Positions 1 to 8,959 of a stretch of DNA of 64,000 bases are shown in pieces. Location: assembly GCA_963771715.1 (NCBI GenBank), contig CAVYUQ010000016.1, positions 124,001 to 188,000 on the forward strand, in the 5' to 3' direction. The notes below the pieces were generated by a model, which was not told where the DNA came from, did not search any database, and was given only the letters and a program-made list of their open reading frames with translations. Numbering within the stretch: the first letter of the stretch is position 1; each line of letters opens with the position of its first letter. The translations under genes were made by a program, and so were the position numbers. The DNA is from JACVRW01 sp963771715. Its GTDB lineage: Bacteria > Actinomycetota > Thermoleophilia > Solirubrobacterales > Thermoleophilaceae.

Positions 1-81
1 CGAGCGCTCCGAGCGCTCGCGCCGGGCGGCGTCGCGCTCGGCGCGCGTCGACTCACCGCGCTTGCGGCTACGCCTGCCCAT
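1..81 (-). CDS. N-terminus of an unidentified protein, runs off the left edge
   Basis: An ATG on the minus strand (81-79) directly follows the TGA of the preceding gene (84-82), the same tight coupling seen through this operon. The frame stays open to the window edge for 27 codons. The visible residues are very basic and arginine-rich (begins MGRRSRKRGES, then Arg/Glu/Ala repeats), which suits a charged cytoplasmic leader before a membrane or RNA-binding domain. Too little is present to name a family. It would be the last visible gene of the mce-associated operon. Confidence 0.5.
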   Translation of the reverse strand, partial: MGRRSRKRGESTRAERDAARRERSERS

Positions 82-571
82 TCAGGTGGCTAACGGGCAA
101 CCGGAGCTGACGACGACGCGCCACCAGCCCATGAACATGCCGATGAAGCTCCAGCGCGGGCGCACGTGCCAGTGCCGGCAGCCGGGCTCGCCGATGTCCT
201 CGGCGGACACCAGCCGCCACTTGTGACGCTCGGGCTCGAGCATCATCTCCTCGATCAGGCGCCGGTTCTGCTCCTCCACCCAGGTCCGGTCGGAGAGCGC
301 GCGCCTCGAGTCGGAGACGCGGGCGGCGAGGTCGTCGCGGAGCTCCTCGAGCTCGGCGAGCGAGAGCAGGCGCGGGCCACCGCCGCGGCCCGCCACGAGC
401 GGGCGCGGCATCTCCGTGCGCGGCCAGGTGGCGCAGAAGACCTGGCCGAGCTCGGCTCTCGAGGTGGGCGACCTGGTCGAGCAGCGTGCGTCGGGCGGCG
501 CGCTCGTCAGGCGGGCGCCTCGGGTACGCCGCAACGACTGGCGCGGATGGCCTGTCGAGGACGTCAGGCAC
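82..571 (-). CDS. conserved hypothetical protein, about 160 aa, one frame break
   Basis: A likely GTG start at 571 lies 5 bases after the stop of the B3/4 gene. The frame reads PDERAARRTLLDQVAHLESR, then needs a one-base shift near 463 to continue into ELGQVFCATWPR and on to the stop at 82. The middle is a charged helical stretch (LAELEELRDDLAARV, then EEQNRRLIEEMML). The C-terminus is strikingly conserved-looking: EDIGEPGCRHWHVRPR followed by a Trp-rich segment (GMFMGWWRV) and SSGCPL. The conserved Cys and His residues could bind a metal, but no family function is known to me. The break is probably a sequencing indel, because both halves have normal codon use. Confidence 0.6.
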
Positions 572-576
572 GGGGG

Positions 577-1218
577 CTAAGTGTAAAGCGTCTCGGCCGC
601 GGACCACAGCGCTTCCTCGAGGCTGATCCGCGGCACGCCCTTCACCCCGAGGGCGCAGAGGACGATCTGCTCGGTCTCGGGCGTGACGCCGGCGTCGGCA
701 CCCACCTCTCCGAGCACGACCGCCACCGGGCGCTGCCGGTCCGCCACCACCAGCTGGCGCTCCGAGAGCGGCCGCACGGGGCCGAGCCGCTCCCCGGGCT
801 GCGCCAGCCGCAGCCCGAGCTCGCCGCCGACGCGGTCGGCGTCGAGCGCGATCAGCGGCACGCCGGTCTCGGCGATGGCGATCGTGAGCGCGTCGTCCAC
901 CAGGTTCTCGCTCGGAAGGCCTCCCTGCTTCAGGCGGCGGAGCGCCACGGCCTCCACGGGCGTGCGGTCGTGGTCGGGGTCGATCCCCACCTGGCGCGAG
1001 AAGACGCGATAGGCCCACGGCACGGGGTCCTGGCGCATGTGCACGACCTTCCCGCCGGTGTAGCGGTCGGCCAGCATGCGCAGCCGCTGCTTCACCTCGC
1101 GCGGCGACCGGCTCGGGCGCACGTCGACGCGGGCGTGCACGAGGCTCAGCTCGGGGAACTCCTCCGCGAGCTCGGGCTCGACCCAGCCCTCGACGAGGTC
1201 GAGGTCGAGGTCGGTCAT
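577..1218 (-). CDS. B3/B4 tRNA-binding-domain protein (COG3382 type)
   Basis: A 213-residue stand-alone protein resembling the B3/4 editing domain of the phenylalanyl-tRNA synthetase beta chain. Recognisable blocks are PVPWAYRVFSRQ, the DRTPVEA segment, NLVDDALTIAIAETGVPL followed by ALDADRV, and the C-terminal RISLEEALWSAAE. Free-standing members are proposed to hydrolyse mischarged aminoacyl-tRNA or act on related aminoacyl compounds. The substrate here is unknown. The ATG at 1218 overlaps the TGA of the upstream redoxin frame (ATGA), so it is translationally coupled to the mce operon. Its presence there is unexplained. Length is normal for the family and there is no frame problem inside it. 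Confidence 0.8.
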   Translation of the reverse strand: MTDLDLDLVEGWVEPELAEEFPELSLVHARVDVRPSRSPREVKQRLRMLADRYTGGKVVHMRQDPVPWAYRVFSRQVGIDPDHDRTPVEAVALRRLKQGGLPSENLVDDALTIAIAETGVPLIALDADRVGGELGLRLAQPGERLGPVRPLSERQLVVADRQRPVAVVLGEVGADAGVTPETEQIVLCALGVKGVPRISLEEALWSAAETLYT

Positions 1219-1933
1219 CCGCGCCAGCCGCCTCGTCCGGCGCCGGAGCTCCGCCTCCGAGAGGTTGCCCGACGTTCGTGGCGCGCACCGGCCGTCGCGG
1301 GCGAAGACCGTGATCGGGCAGCACGCCCACGCCGTACAGGTTCACGAGCGAGCCGTCCTCGTCGACGCGCCACCGGCTGGCGCCACCGGCGCACCCGCGC
1401 CAGGTTCTGCGCCTCCTCCTTGCTGTCCCCGCTCAGCACGGTCACGAACTCGACGTCGGGGAACGTCGGCCATCATCCTCTCCACGCGGTCGACCTGCGG
1501 CTCGCAGTCGGTGCCGCGCGTCACGACGAACGTCATCACGCGCGCGCCCTTCTCGGTAGGGCAGACCGTCACGATCCCGTCGGCGCGGAGCTCGCAGGCC
1601 GGGACCTTGCCCGCGTTCTCGTTGCAGGGCCGCCTCTGGCAGACGTTGGCGTCGCCGTCGATGTCGCCCGACGCCGAGGGGGCCGCGAACGCCGGGAGCC
1701 GCTGTCCCGGCTCCGGGCCCCTGAGGCCCTTGCCCTGGTTCGGGAGCGTCTGGGCGAACAGCAGCACGCCCGAGGCCCATCAGCATCACGATGCCCACGA
1801 CCCAGGCGTACTTGTTGCCGGGACGCGGGACCTCGGGGCGGCGCACCGGCTCGGGGTGCGTCCGGTCGCGCTCCGCGAGGCGATCGCCCACGGAGAGGTC
1901 GTCGAAGCGGTCGTCGTCCGAGCCCTCGCTCAC
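1215..1933 (-). CDS. membrane-anchored thioredoxin-fold (redoxin) protein, frame broken
   Basis: GTG at 1933 overlaps the RND gene stop (GTGA). The N-terminus is acidic and cytoplasmic (begins VSEGSDDDRFDDLSVGDRL). One membrane helix follows (KYAWVVGIVMLMGLGVLLF), then an extracytoplasmic thioredoxin-like domain: MTFVVTRGTDCEPQVDRVERM, FVTVLSGDSKEEAQNLARV, NLYGVGVLPITVF. The active-site-like motif has a single cysteine (TDCEPQ) instead of CxxC. A preceding segment holds four cysteines (VCQRRPC, PACE, TVCPTE). Frame shifts are needed near 1768, 1465, 1380 and 1310. The fold is convincing from the order of motifs. The role is inferred from position: a periplasm-side redox or folding partner for the cysteine-bearing Mce and RND proteins encoded upstream. 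Confidence 0.65.
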
Positions 1934-4560
1934 GGCGCGTCCGGCTGTGCTCGACGCGGCCTCACCGCGGCCAGCAGGTCTCGCACGCGGAAGGGCCCGT
2001 GCTCCTCGGCCCAGAGCAGCGCGGCCGGGAGCACGATCATCACCCCGAGCAGCGAGATGGTGAGGTCCACCACCGTCACGATGCCGAAGTCGCGCAGCAT
2101 GCGGATGTCCGAGAACACGAGCGCCGCGAACCCGGCGATCGCCGTGAGGCCGGAGGCCAGCACCGCCGCCCCGGTGGACGCGTAGGCCAGCTCGATCGCG
2201 CGCGCGGGGCCGGCGCCGTTCTCGCGCTCCTGGCGGTAGCGGGACGACAGCAGCACGCTGAACTCGGTCGAGATCGCGATCACCAGCGCGCCGAGCGTCA
2301 CGGACATCGGGTTCAGGTCGACCTCGAACGGCCCCGGAAGCAGGCCGAGCAGGAACAGGACGAACCCCGACCATCCCGTCGCGAGCGCGATCGGGATCAG
2401 CGGCACGGCCGCCTCGCGCGCCGAGCGGCGGGCGGCGAACAGGACGAGGAAGACGCCGGCCAGCGCGGCGAGCAGGGTCAGCGCGCGCCGCCAGGGCGAG
2501 GACAGGGCGCCGTTCGCCTCCGCCGCCAGCACCGGGAGGCCGACCACCGTCGCCTCCACGCCGGGCGGCGGCTTCAGGCGCGCCCTGATGTCGTCCACGA
2601 CCTCCTTCTGGCGGTCCAGCGGCATGAGCCGGATGCCGAAGGCGAGGTTCGCGGTCTTCCGGTCGGCCGTCACGACTCCCTGGGAGAAGTAGGCGGGCAC
2701 CGCGTCGAGCAGGCCGCGGGCGTTCGTCTGGCCCGCCGTTTGGAACAGGTCCGGGAGCGAGAGCGCCGGGCACAGCTCCGGCGGCTTGCGCGTCTGGGTG
2801 CAGCGCTGGCCGGACCGGTAGCCGTGAGCGCGCAGGACGCCGTCCTGGAACTTCGTCATCCAGGCGATCACCTTCGGATCCGTGACGTCGTCGGCGCGGA
2901 TCGTCACGTCGATCTCGCCCGAGACGCCGCGTCTCCTCCTGGAGGACGTTCGCGTCCTTCAGGGCCTGGAGGTCCTGCGGCACCAGCTCGCGGACGTCCG
3001 AGACGACCTCGCTCTGCGTGTCGAGCGCCAGCCCCACGACCGCCACCGCGAGCCCGATCGCGAGCACCCGCCGCGGCCGCGAGAGGGCAAGGCCGAGCGT
3101 GCGCCATGACCGGTCCGCCAGCCACTCGCCCGCCGCGTGCACGCGCGGGTGCCGGCGCAGGGCCGCGATTCTGCCGCCGCCCGGAGTGGGCGCGCGCCGG
3201 AAGCGGACGAGCGCGGCGAAGCCCGCGGAGAGCGCGCATCCGAGCGCGAGCACGATGCCGACCACGAGGAGCGCGCCGAAGCCGCGCACCATCGGGACGG
3301 GCGACAGCAGCAGCACGAGGAAGCCGGTGGCGGTGGCGAGCCCGGCGGTGAGGATCGTGGGCCCGCCGGCCACCGCCGCCGCGACGGCCGGCTCCGGCTC
3401 GCCGCGCTCCGTGGCCTCGTTGAATCTCGCCTGGAACTGGATCGCGTAGTCGACGGCGAGGCCGATCAGCACCGGAAGCGCCGCGATCGAGGCCATCGTC
3501 AGGTCCCGCCGGCGACCGACAGCGCTCCGAACGTCATCGCGGCGGCGGCGAGCGCCAGCGCGAGCGGCAGCAGGCGCAGCCGCGAGCTGAACACGAGCGC
3601 CAGCGTCGCGGCCATCAGGACCAGCGCCGCGCCGAGGAGCACGAAGATCGCGCGCTGGACCGCGTCGGCGAGCCCGGCCGCCACCACGGGCACGCCAGTC
3701 ACGACGTAACGCGCGCCCTTGCGCGGCTTGAACACCTTCTCGCCGGTGGCCGTCCGGATCGAGCGCGATCGCGCGATCGCGCTCCGAGTCGCTCAGGCCC
3801 GGCCGCAGGCGGATCGAGATCAGCGCGGAGTTCTTGGACGGGAACAGGTACGCGAAGCGCGACTTGGGCACGCCCGGCTCGCCCGCGGTCCGGTCGAACA
3901 CGAGCGTGGACACGAACGTCGGGTCGTCGATCTCGGCACCCCGCCGATGCCGTATCTGAGCGCGGTCCTGAACGCATCGTTGATGAACTTGGCCCTCACC
4001 GCCTCCGCCGCCGACGCCGCCAGCCGCTCCTGCTCGGCCCGCGAATCGCCGCGCCGCTTCGAGAGCCGCCGCGTCGCCTCGGCGGCCTGCGCCGCCTCCG
4101 CCCGCGAGCGCTCGTCCCTCCGGATGAACTCGCCGCGGATCTGGTTCACGGCGGTGTTGATGAACGTCCCCGGCCCGTAGACCACCTTCGCCGGGTCGAG
4201 CTCGGCGATCTCGCGGCAGACCGGTGGCAGGCTGCCCAGCCCCTTCTTGTTGTCGGGCACCCTCCCGCTGAGGCAGCCCTCGAGGCGGATGAGCCGCAGG
4301 AGGTCGGGGGTGAGGACGGTCCTGGTGAGCTCCCCGCGCACCAGCACGAGGACGGCCTCGTCGCCGAAGTCGCGCTTGAAGCGGTCGGTGTCCTTGAACG
4401 TGTCGGAGTCGCGGTCCACGAGCGTCTCCGTGGCGGCGCTCGGCTCGAGCCGGAGCGCCAGCGCGGCGCCGCCCAGCGCCAGCACCGCGGTGACTCCCAG
4501 CACCACGAGCGGACGCCGGGTCACGGCCCCCACGAGCCGTCGAAGCACGCGCTCGATCAC
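1930..4560 (-). CDS. RND/MMPL-family membrane exporter, frame broken
   Basis: Reassembled, this is an RND superfamily transporter of about 875 residues. It has an N-terminal helix (RRPLVVLGVTAVLALGGAALAL), a large external domain, a first helix bundle (ASIAALPVLIGLAVDYAIQF, GGPTILTAGLATATGFLVLL), then a repeat (LSRPRRVLAIGLAVAVVGLA; NPMSVTLGALVIAISTEFSV; STGAAVLASGLTAIAGFAAL). The IGLAVDYAIQF and IAISTEFSVLL pair is typical of MMPL/HpnN-like proteins that move lipids by proton motive force. Frame shifts near 3935, 3750, 3495 and 2930 split it, but each piece keeps family sequence. Both external domains carry cysteine pairs (EGC...PVC; QRC...ELC). It follows the sixth mce gene by 67 bases, suggesting a shared lipid-export pathway. 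Confidence 0.85.
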
Positions 4561-4627
4561 GCAGTCAGCTTAGGAGAGCGGGCGTGCGCAAGCGGCGGGC
4601 GGTGCCCGCTGCGCAGCGATGGGCTCT

Positions 4628-6132
4628 TCAGGGCAGCGGTTCCACGTGCGGGTAGCGGCCCGACTGGCCGACGACGCGGCCGAGCGGGGCCTGCTCGACG
4701 CACGGCGGCGCCCGGCCCTCGTTGCCGGTGCCGATCCCGAACACGAAGCGCTGGATCTCGTTGGCCAGCCGCTCGCTGAGGTTCTCGTTCGGCGGCGGCG
4801 GAGACGGCGTGGGGTTCGACGTGCAGAGGTAGTCGCCGAACACCGGCAGGGGCTGCCCCTGGGCGAGCCGGTCGTAGGCGCCGGGCTCCGAGTACGGGTT
4901 GTAGCGGTTCGTGCCGAGCCGGTTCTGATAGCCGGTCATGATCTCGGGGTTCAGCGGGTTCATCACGCGCAGGTAGTGAAGGCCCGTGGGGCTCGCGAAG
5001 CCGGGTCCCACGGCCTGAGTCACCGCCGAGTCGTTGCCGAAGAAGGCGGTGATCTCGCGCCTGTACAGGCCCAGGTAGTCCACGATCGGCGTCAGCTCGC
5101 GCAGGAACGGGTCGAGCCGCGCGAGCAGCGGCCGCGTGTTGTCGAGCACCTCCTCGGTGGCGGGGAGGCCGCGCCGCGACACGCGCACGAGCGGGGCGAG
5201 GTCCTGGAAGAAGCCGCGCAGGTCCGGCGCGAGCCGGTCCAGGTCGATCAGCGTCGGCGAGAGCTGGCGGGCGGCCGGCCGCAGCTGCGTGATCAGCGGG
5301 TTGGCCTCGTTGGCGAACTCGCGTCACGCGCTCGCGTCGTCGCGCGGCTCTCGCGCAGGAAGGTCGGGAACACGACGAAGGTGTCGGCGAGCTGCGCGTC
5401 GCGGCTCGCGATCGCCTCCCAGGTGCGGTTCGAGTTCCGGATCAGCTCGCGCAGCTGGCCCTTGCGCTCGGTGAGCGCGGCGAAGACCTCGCCGGTGTCG
5501 CGGATGAGCCCCCGGGTGGCCGTGCTCTGGACGCGCAGCACGCGCAGCACCTCGTCGGTCTCCTCGGCGAACGGCGTCAGGTGCGCGAGCGCCGCGCTGA
5601 TCTCGCCCGCCCGCCCGCGCGCCGCGATCCCCTGCTGGTCGAACCAGGTCGAGAAGCGCTGGCGCGTGACCGGGTCGAAGGTGCGCAGGATCTCGTCGAG
5701 CTGGACCGTGTCCGCGACCTGGCCGCGCGGCAGCTCGCCGCCGTCGTCGAGCAGGGGCCCGCGCCGCGATCGCCCGGGCGACAGCTCGACGTAGGTCTCG
5801 CCCAGAAGCGTCTTCTGGCGCAGGATCGCCCGCGTGTCGCGCGGGAGCGGCGCGTAGCGGGCGTCGATCTCGATGATCGTGTCGGTGAGCCCCGTCTTCT
5901 CGTTCGGCGTGCGCGTCTTCACCTCGCCGACGGGCACGCCGGAGATCCGGACGTCTGCCTCCTGCGCCAGCTGGGTCGCCTCGGGGAACTCGACCGTCAC
6001 GCGGTAGCCCTCCGGCTGGAGCGGCACCGCGCCGCCGAAGCTCAGCCACAGGAACACGAGGATCCCGAAGCAGGACAGCGTGAACGCCACCATGGCGAGG
6101 ATCCGGCCGATGCTTGGGGTCTGCTTGATCAT
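4628..6132 (-). CDS. Mce family protein, sixth (mceF position), one frame break
   Basis: Begins MIKQTPSIGRILAMVAF with a signal-anchor helix, then an MCE/MlaD domain (YRVTVEFPEATQLAQEADVRISGVPVGEV) and the helical Mce C-terminal region (LDEILRTFDPVTRQRF, GQLRELIRNSNRTWEAI). A single-base break near 5325 separates this from the rest (FANEANPLITQLRPAARQLS, then LNPEIMTGYQNRLGTNRYNPYSEPG). The tail has two cysteines (YLCTSNP and PPCVEQ). It is predicted to be one of six subunits forming the lipid tunnel or needle across the envelope. The start overlaps the fifth mce stop by four bases. Confidence 0.9.
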
Positions 6133-7502
6133 GGCGGGAGCTCGTCAGGCGGGTTGTTGGGGCAGTTCTCGCTCTCGGGCGGCAGGTTCAGCAGCTGCGT
6201 GGGCACGCCGAGCTGCGGGTTGGCGATCACGATCTGCTCGAGCGAGTTGTAGGTCGAGCAGCCCACGAGGACGATGCCGCGGCGGACCGGCCCGTGCGCG
6301 TCCTGGAGCGCCCACAGGGTCGCCCCCGCGTGTGCGCCCCAGCCGCTCCAGAACAGGAACGGCTCGGTCGCTCCGGGCGGGTTGTAGGCGAGCGTGTTGA
6401 AGAAGTGGTTGAGCACCTCGAAGCTGCGCGTCAGGCGCGGTGTGACCACCGCGAGGTCCTCGCTCGCCCGGCGCAGGTCCCGCACCGTGGGCTGCACGTC
6501 GCGCGCGAACGGCCGGATCTGGTCGCGGATGATCGGCGTCGTCTCTTCGAAGAAGGGGCGCGTCTTGCGCAGCGCGGGCGCGAGCTCGCGGGCGAACGGC
6601 CTGAGCCGCTGGAGCGCCGGGCCGAGCTCGTCGGCCAGTGCGCCCGCCTTCGTGAGCGTCGTCTCGGTCTGCGACAGCGCGCCCGGGAACTCGCGCAGGG
6701 CCGCGCGCAGGGAGTCCTCCTCCGAGGCGAAGGCCTCGAAGTTGGCGTTCGCCGAGTCCACCAGCGACGCGAGCTGGTCGTCGCGCCGCGCGAGCGCCGT
6801 CGACAGCTCCTGGAAGTTGTGGATGACCCGCTTGATGTTGTGCCGGCGCTGGATCAGGAGGCGCGTGAAGCGCTCGCCGTCGCGCGCGGTCGGCTCGAAG
6901 CGCTTGAACGCCTCGCGCAGGTCCTGCTCGGCCGTCTGGTCGTAGCGCCCCGCGCTGCCGCTCTCCTCGTCGTCGAAGGCGGTGCCGCCCGCGTTCAGGA
7001 GGATGCGCAGGTAGTCGCGCGTGTCGCCGTCGAGCGAAGCGAGGATCTCGTCGGCGTTCACGTCCGGCAGCGTGTTCGCGACCCGGACGCGCCCGCCCTC
7101 CGGAAGGTCGCCGGCCTCGGCGGTGCCGGGGTCGAGCGCCAGGAACATGTCCTTCAGGCCGGTCTTGGGACGCAACAGCACCGTGGCGTCGCGATGAACC
7201 GGCTTGTACTCGTCGCGGATCCGCATCACGACGACCGCGCGTCCCTCCTCGAGCGTCACCTTGCCGACATCGCCGACCTTGACGCCGGCGACGTTCACGG
7301 TCTGCCCCTGGCCGGGCACGACCGCCTGCGAGGTGGGCAGCTCGACCTCCACCTCGTAGAAGTCGGTCCCCAGCACCGGGACCCACGCCGGCAGGTAGAA
7401 GCGCTGGTTGGACAGGATGTAGCCGCCGATCCCGAGCGAGATCACGAGAAGGGCGAGCAGCGCCACGAACACCGGCAGCTGCTTCTTGATCTGGCGCATC
7501 AT
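6129..7502 (-). CDS. Mce family protein, fifth (mceE position)
   Basis: About 457 residues. The first ATG of an ATGATG overlaps the previous stop. It has a short basic N-terminus, one membrane helix (FVALLALLVISLGIGGYILS) and an MCE domain with the usual VNVAGVKVGDVGKVTLEEG turn. Then comes a long alpha-helical region with NADEILASLDGDTRDYLRIL and repeated heptad-like helices. There is no lipobox, unlike the mycobacterial MceE/LprK lipoprotein. Two cysteines close the protein (VGCSTYN and ENCPNNPP). The proline-rich end (PNNPPDELPP) is typical of Mce tails. Function by family: lipid-binding subunit of the Mce transporter. Confidence 0.92.
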   Translation of the reverse strand: MMRQIKKQLPVFVALLALLVISLGIGGYILSNQRFYLPAWVPVLGTDFYEVEVELPTSQAVVPGQGQTVNVAGVKVGDVGKVTLEEGRAVVVMRIRDEYKPVHRDATVLLRPKTGLKDMFLALDPGTAEAGDLPEGGRVRVANTLPDVNADEILASLDGDTRDYLRILLNAGGTAFDDEESGSAGRYDQTAEQDLREAFKRFEPTARDGERFTRLLIQRRHNIKRVIHNFQELSTALARRDDQLASLVDSANANFEAFASEEDSLRAALREFPGALSQTETTLTKAGALADELGPALQRLRPFARELAPALRKTRPFFEETTPIIRDQIRPFARDVQPTVRDLRRASEDLAVVTPRLTRSFEVLNHFFNTLAYNPPGATEPFLFWSGWGAHAGATLWALQDAHGPVRRGIVLVGCSTYNSLEQIVIANPQLGVPTQLLNLPPESENCPNNPPDELPP

Positions 7503-8959
7503 GGGCCCGCCCCGATCTGCGCGGCGTTCAGGTCCGGCGGCGCCTGGCGGTGACACTGCTCGTTGGGCCGGTAGGGCGCCTTCGGGCCGCGGGCCGGCCT
7601 GGTCCCGAGCGGCGGCGCCGCGGCCGAGCCGAACAGGCCCTCGCGGAAGTTGCCGACCGGCGGGGTCTGCACGCGGTGGCCGCCGCCGGCCGACTGGAAG
7701 CGCGTGTACGACCCGTTGCCGTCGAAGTTGCCGGACTCGCCGGAGAGCCCCACCATCGTCTGGAAGAACTCCTGGTAGTTCTTGATGCCGGTCGACAGCG
7801 CGCCGTCGTCGATGCGGGTCTCGCCGGTCGGGAGGATGACCTCGAGCTGGCAGCGGTTGAAGAGGTCGAGCACGGGCAGGAAGTCGACCTGGCCGTCGGT
7901 GAACTCCGCGAAGTCGTCCACCGCGGGCTGGAGCTCGTCGACGAGGCCCTGCAGCTCGGACGGACGGAGCAGCGCGCGCGTCTGGTGGATCCAGGGGAAG
8001 CCCGCGTCCAGCGTGGCGGGCGTCTCGCGGACGCCGGGGATCATCTCGAGCGCCCAGGCGCGGGTGGGCGGGAAGGCGGCGTTCAGCGAGTCGAGCGTCG
8101 GGTTGGCGGCCTCGAGCACGCGCGGAAGTAGCCGGATCGTCTGGCGCAGGTTCGAGCTCTCGGTCGCGAGCGCTCGCATCGTGACGTTGAAGTTCGTGAT
8201 GAGGTCCTTGAGCGTGGCCTCGTTCCTCGACAGGGCGGCGAAGACGCGCTGCTGCCCGGAGATCAGCTTCGAAAGGTCGCGCGCCTCGATGCCGAGCAGC
8301 GCCTCGTTGACCACGGCGCCGCCGCGCAGCGCCTCCGCCGAGTACTCGAGCGAGTCGTTCAGCGCCTTCCCCGCGGTCTCGCCGCGGGTGTCCTCGTCCT
8401 GGTCGTCGTCCTCGCCCGGCAGGGGCTCCGCGTTCAGCGAGCCGCCGAAGCCGATCAGGAGCTTGCGGAGGTCGGCGCGGGTGTCGGACCTGAGCGCGCC
8501 GAGGACCTGGTCGATCTGGACGGGCGCCGAGGTCTGCGACGCCGGGATCGTGGAGCCGCTGTGCACCTCGGGCGCCTCCGGCGTGCCGGGATGGATGTCG
8601 AAGAAGAGGTTGCCCTCGAAGAAGATGCGCGGCCGCACCTTGATCCGCGCGTCGCGGTGGATCGGGAGCGCGTCGTCCTTGAGCTTCATGGTCACGGTGA
8701 TCGCGGGCGAGTCGCCTCCCACCGGCTCGACCCCCGAGACCCTGCCCACGTCCACGCCGGCGATCCGCACGGCCTGGCCCTTGTGGATCGGCGGCGCGTT
8801 CTCGAAGCGCGCCTTCAGCTCGTACGGCTTGGTGAACGGGATGTCCTTGGTGAAGGCGAGGAAGGTGGTGATCAGGATCAGCACGAGCGCGATCAGGCCC
8901 ACCCGGAGCGGGGAGAAGCGGCCCGCGCCGCGGTTCGCGCCCGTCATCGCGCGCTTCAT
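7499..8959 (-). CDS. Mce family protein, fourth (mceD position)
   Basis: About 486 residues, starting MKRAMTGANRGAGRF with an ATGA overlap to the third mce gene. A signal-anchor helix (LRVGLIALVLILITTFLAF) is followed by the MCE domain (YELKARFENAPPIHKGQAV, VRIAGVDVGRVSGVEPV) and the LRSDTRADLRKLL motif that opens the helical domain. An unusual acidic insert (EDDDQDEDTRGE) lies in the middle. The C-terminal part is Gly/Pro-rich and carries two cysteines (FNRCQLEV and NEQCHRQ). Predicted subunit of the hexameric or heteromeric Mce substrate conduit, exported and anchored in the membrane. Confidence 0.92.
   Translation of the reverse strand: MKRAMTGANRGAGRFSPLRVGLIALVLILITTFLAFTKDIPFTKPYELKARFENAPPIHKGQAVRIAGVDVGRVSGVEPVGGDSPAITVTMKLKDDALPIHRDARIKVRPRIFFEGNLFFDIHPGTPEAPEVHSGSTIPASQTSAPVQIDQVLGALRSDTRADLRKLLIGFGGSLNAEPLPGEDDDQDEDTRGETAGKALNDSLEYSAEALRGGAVVNEALLGIEARDLSKLISGQQRVFAALSRNEATLKDLITNFNVTMRALATESSNLRQTIRLLPRVLEAANPTLDSLNAAFPPTRAWALEMIPGVRETPATLDAGFPWIHQTRALLRPSELQGLVDELQPAVDDFAEFTDGQVDFLPVLDLFNRCQLEVILPTGETRIDDGALSTGIKNYQEFFQTMVGLSGESGNFDGNGSYTRFQSAGGGHRVQTPPVGNFREGLFGSAAAPPLGTRPARGPKAPYRPNEQCHRQAPPDLNAAQIGAGP

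Noticed and set aside
166..3351. Very long open frame on the plus strand (over 1,000 codons)
   Set aside because: It is antisense to the RND/redoxin/B3/4 genes and is compositionally Arg/Ala/Pro-rich with no motif; in DNA this GC-rich, antisense frames stay open by chance.
1930..4560. Frame breaks in the RND gene as programmed frameshifting
   Set aside because: Four separate breaks with no slippery sequence or stimulatory structure, and similar breaks elsewhere; indels are simpler.
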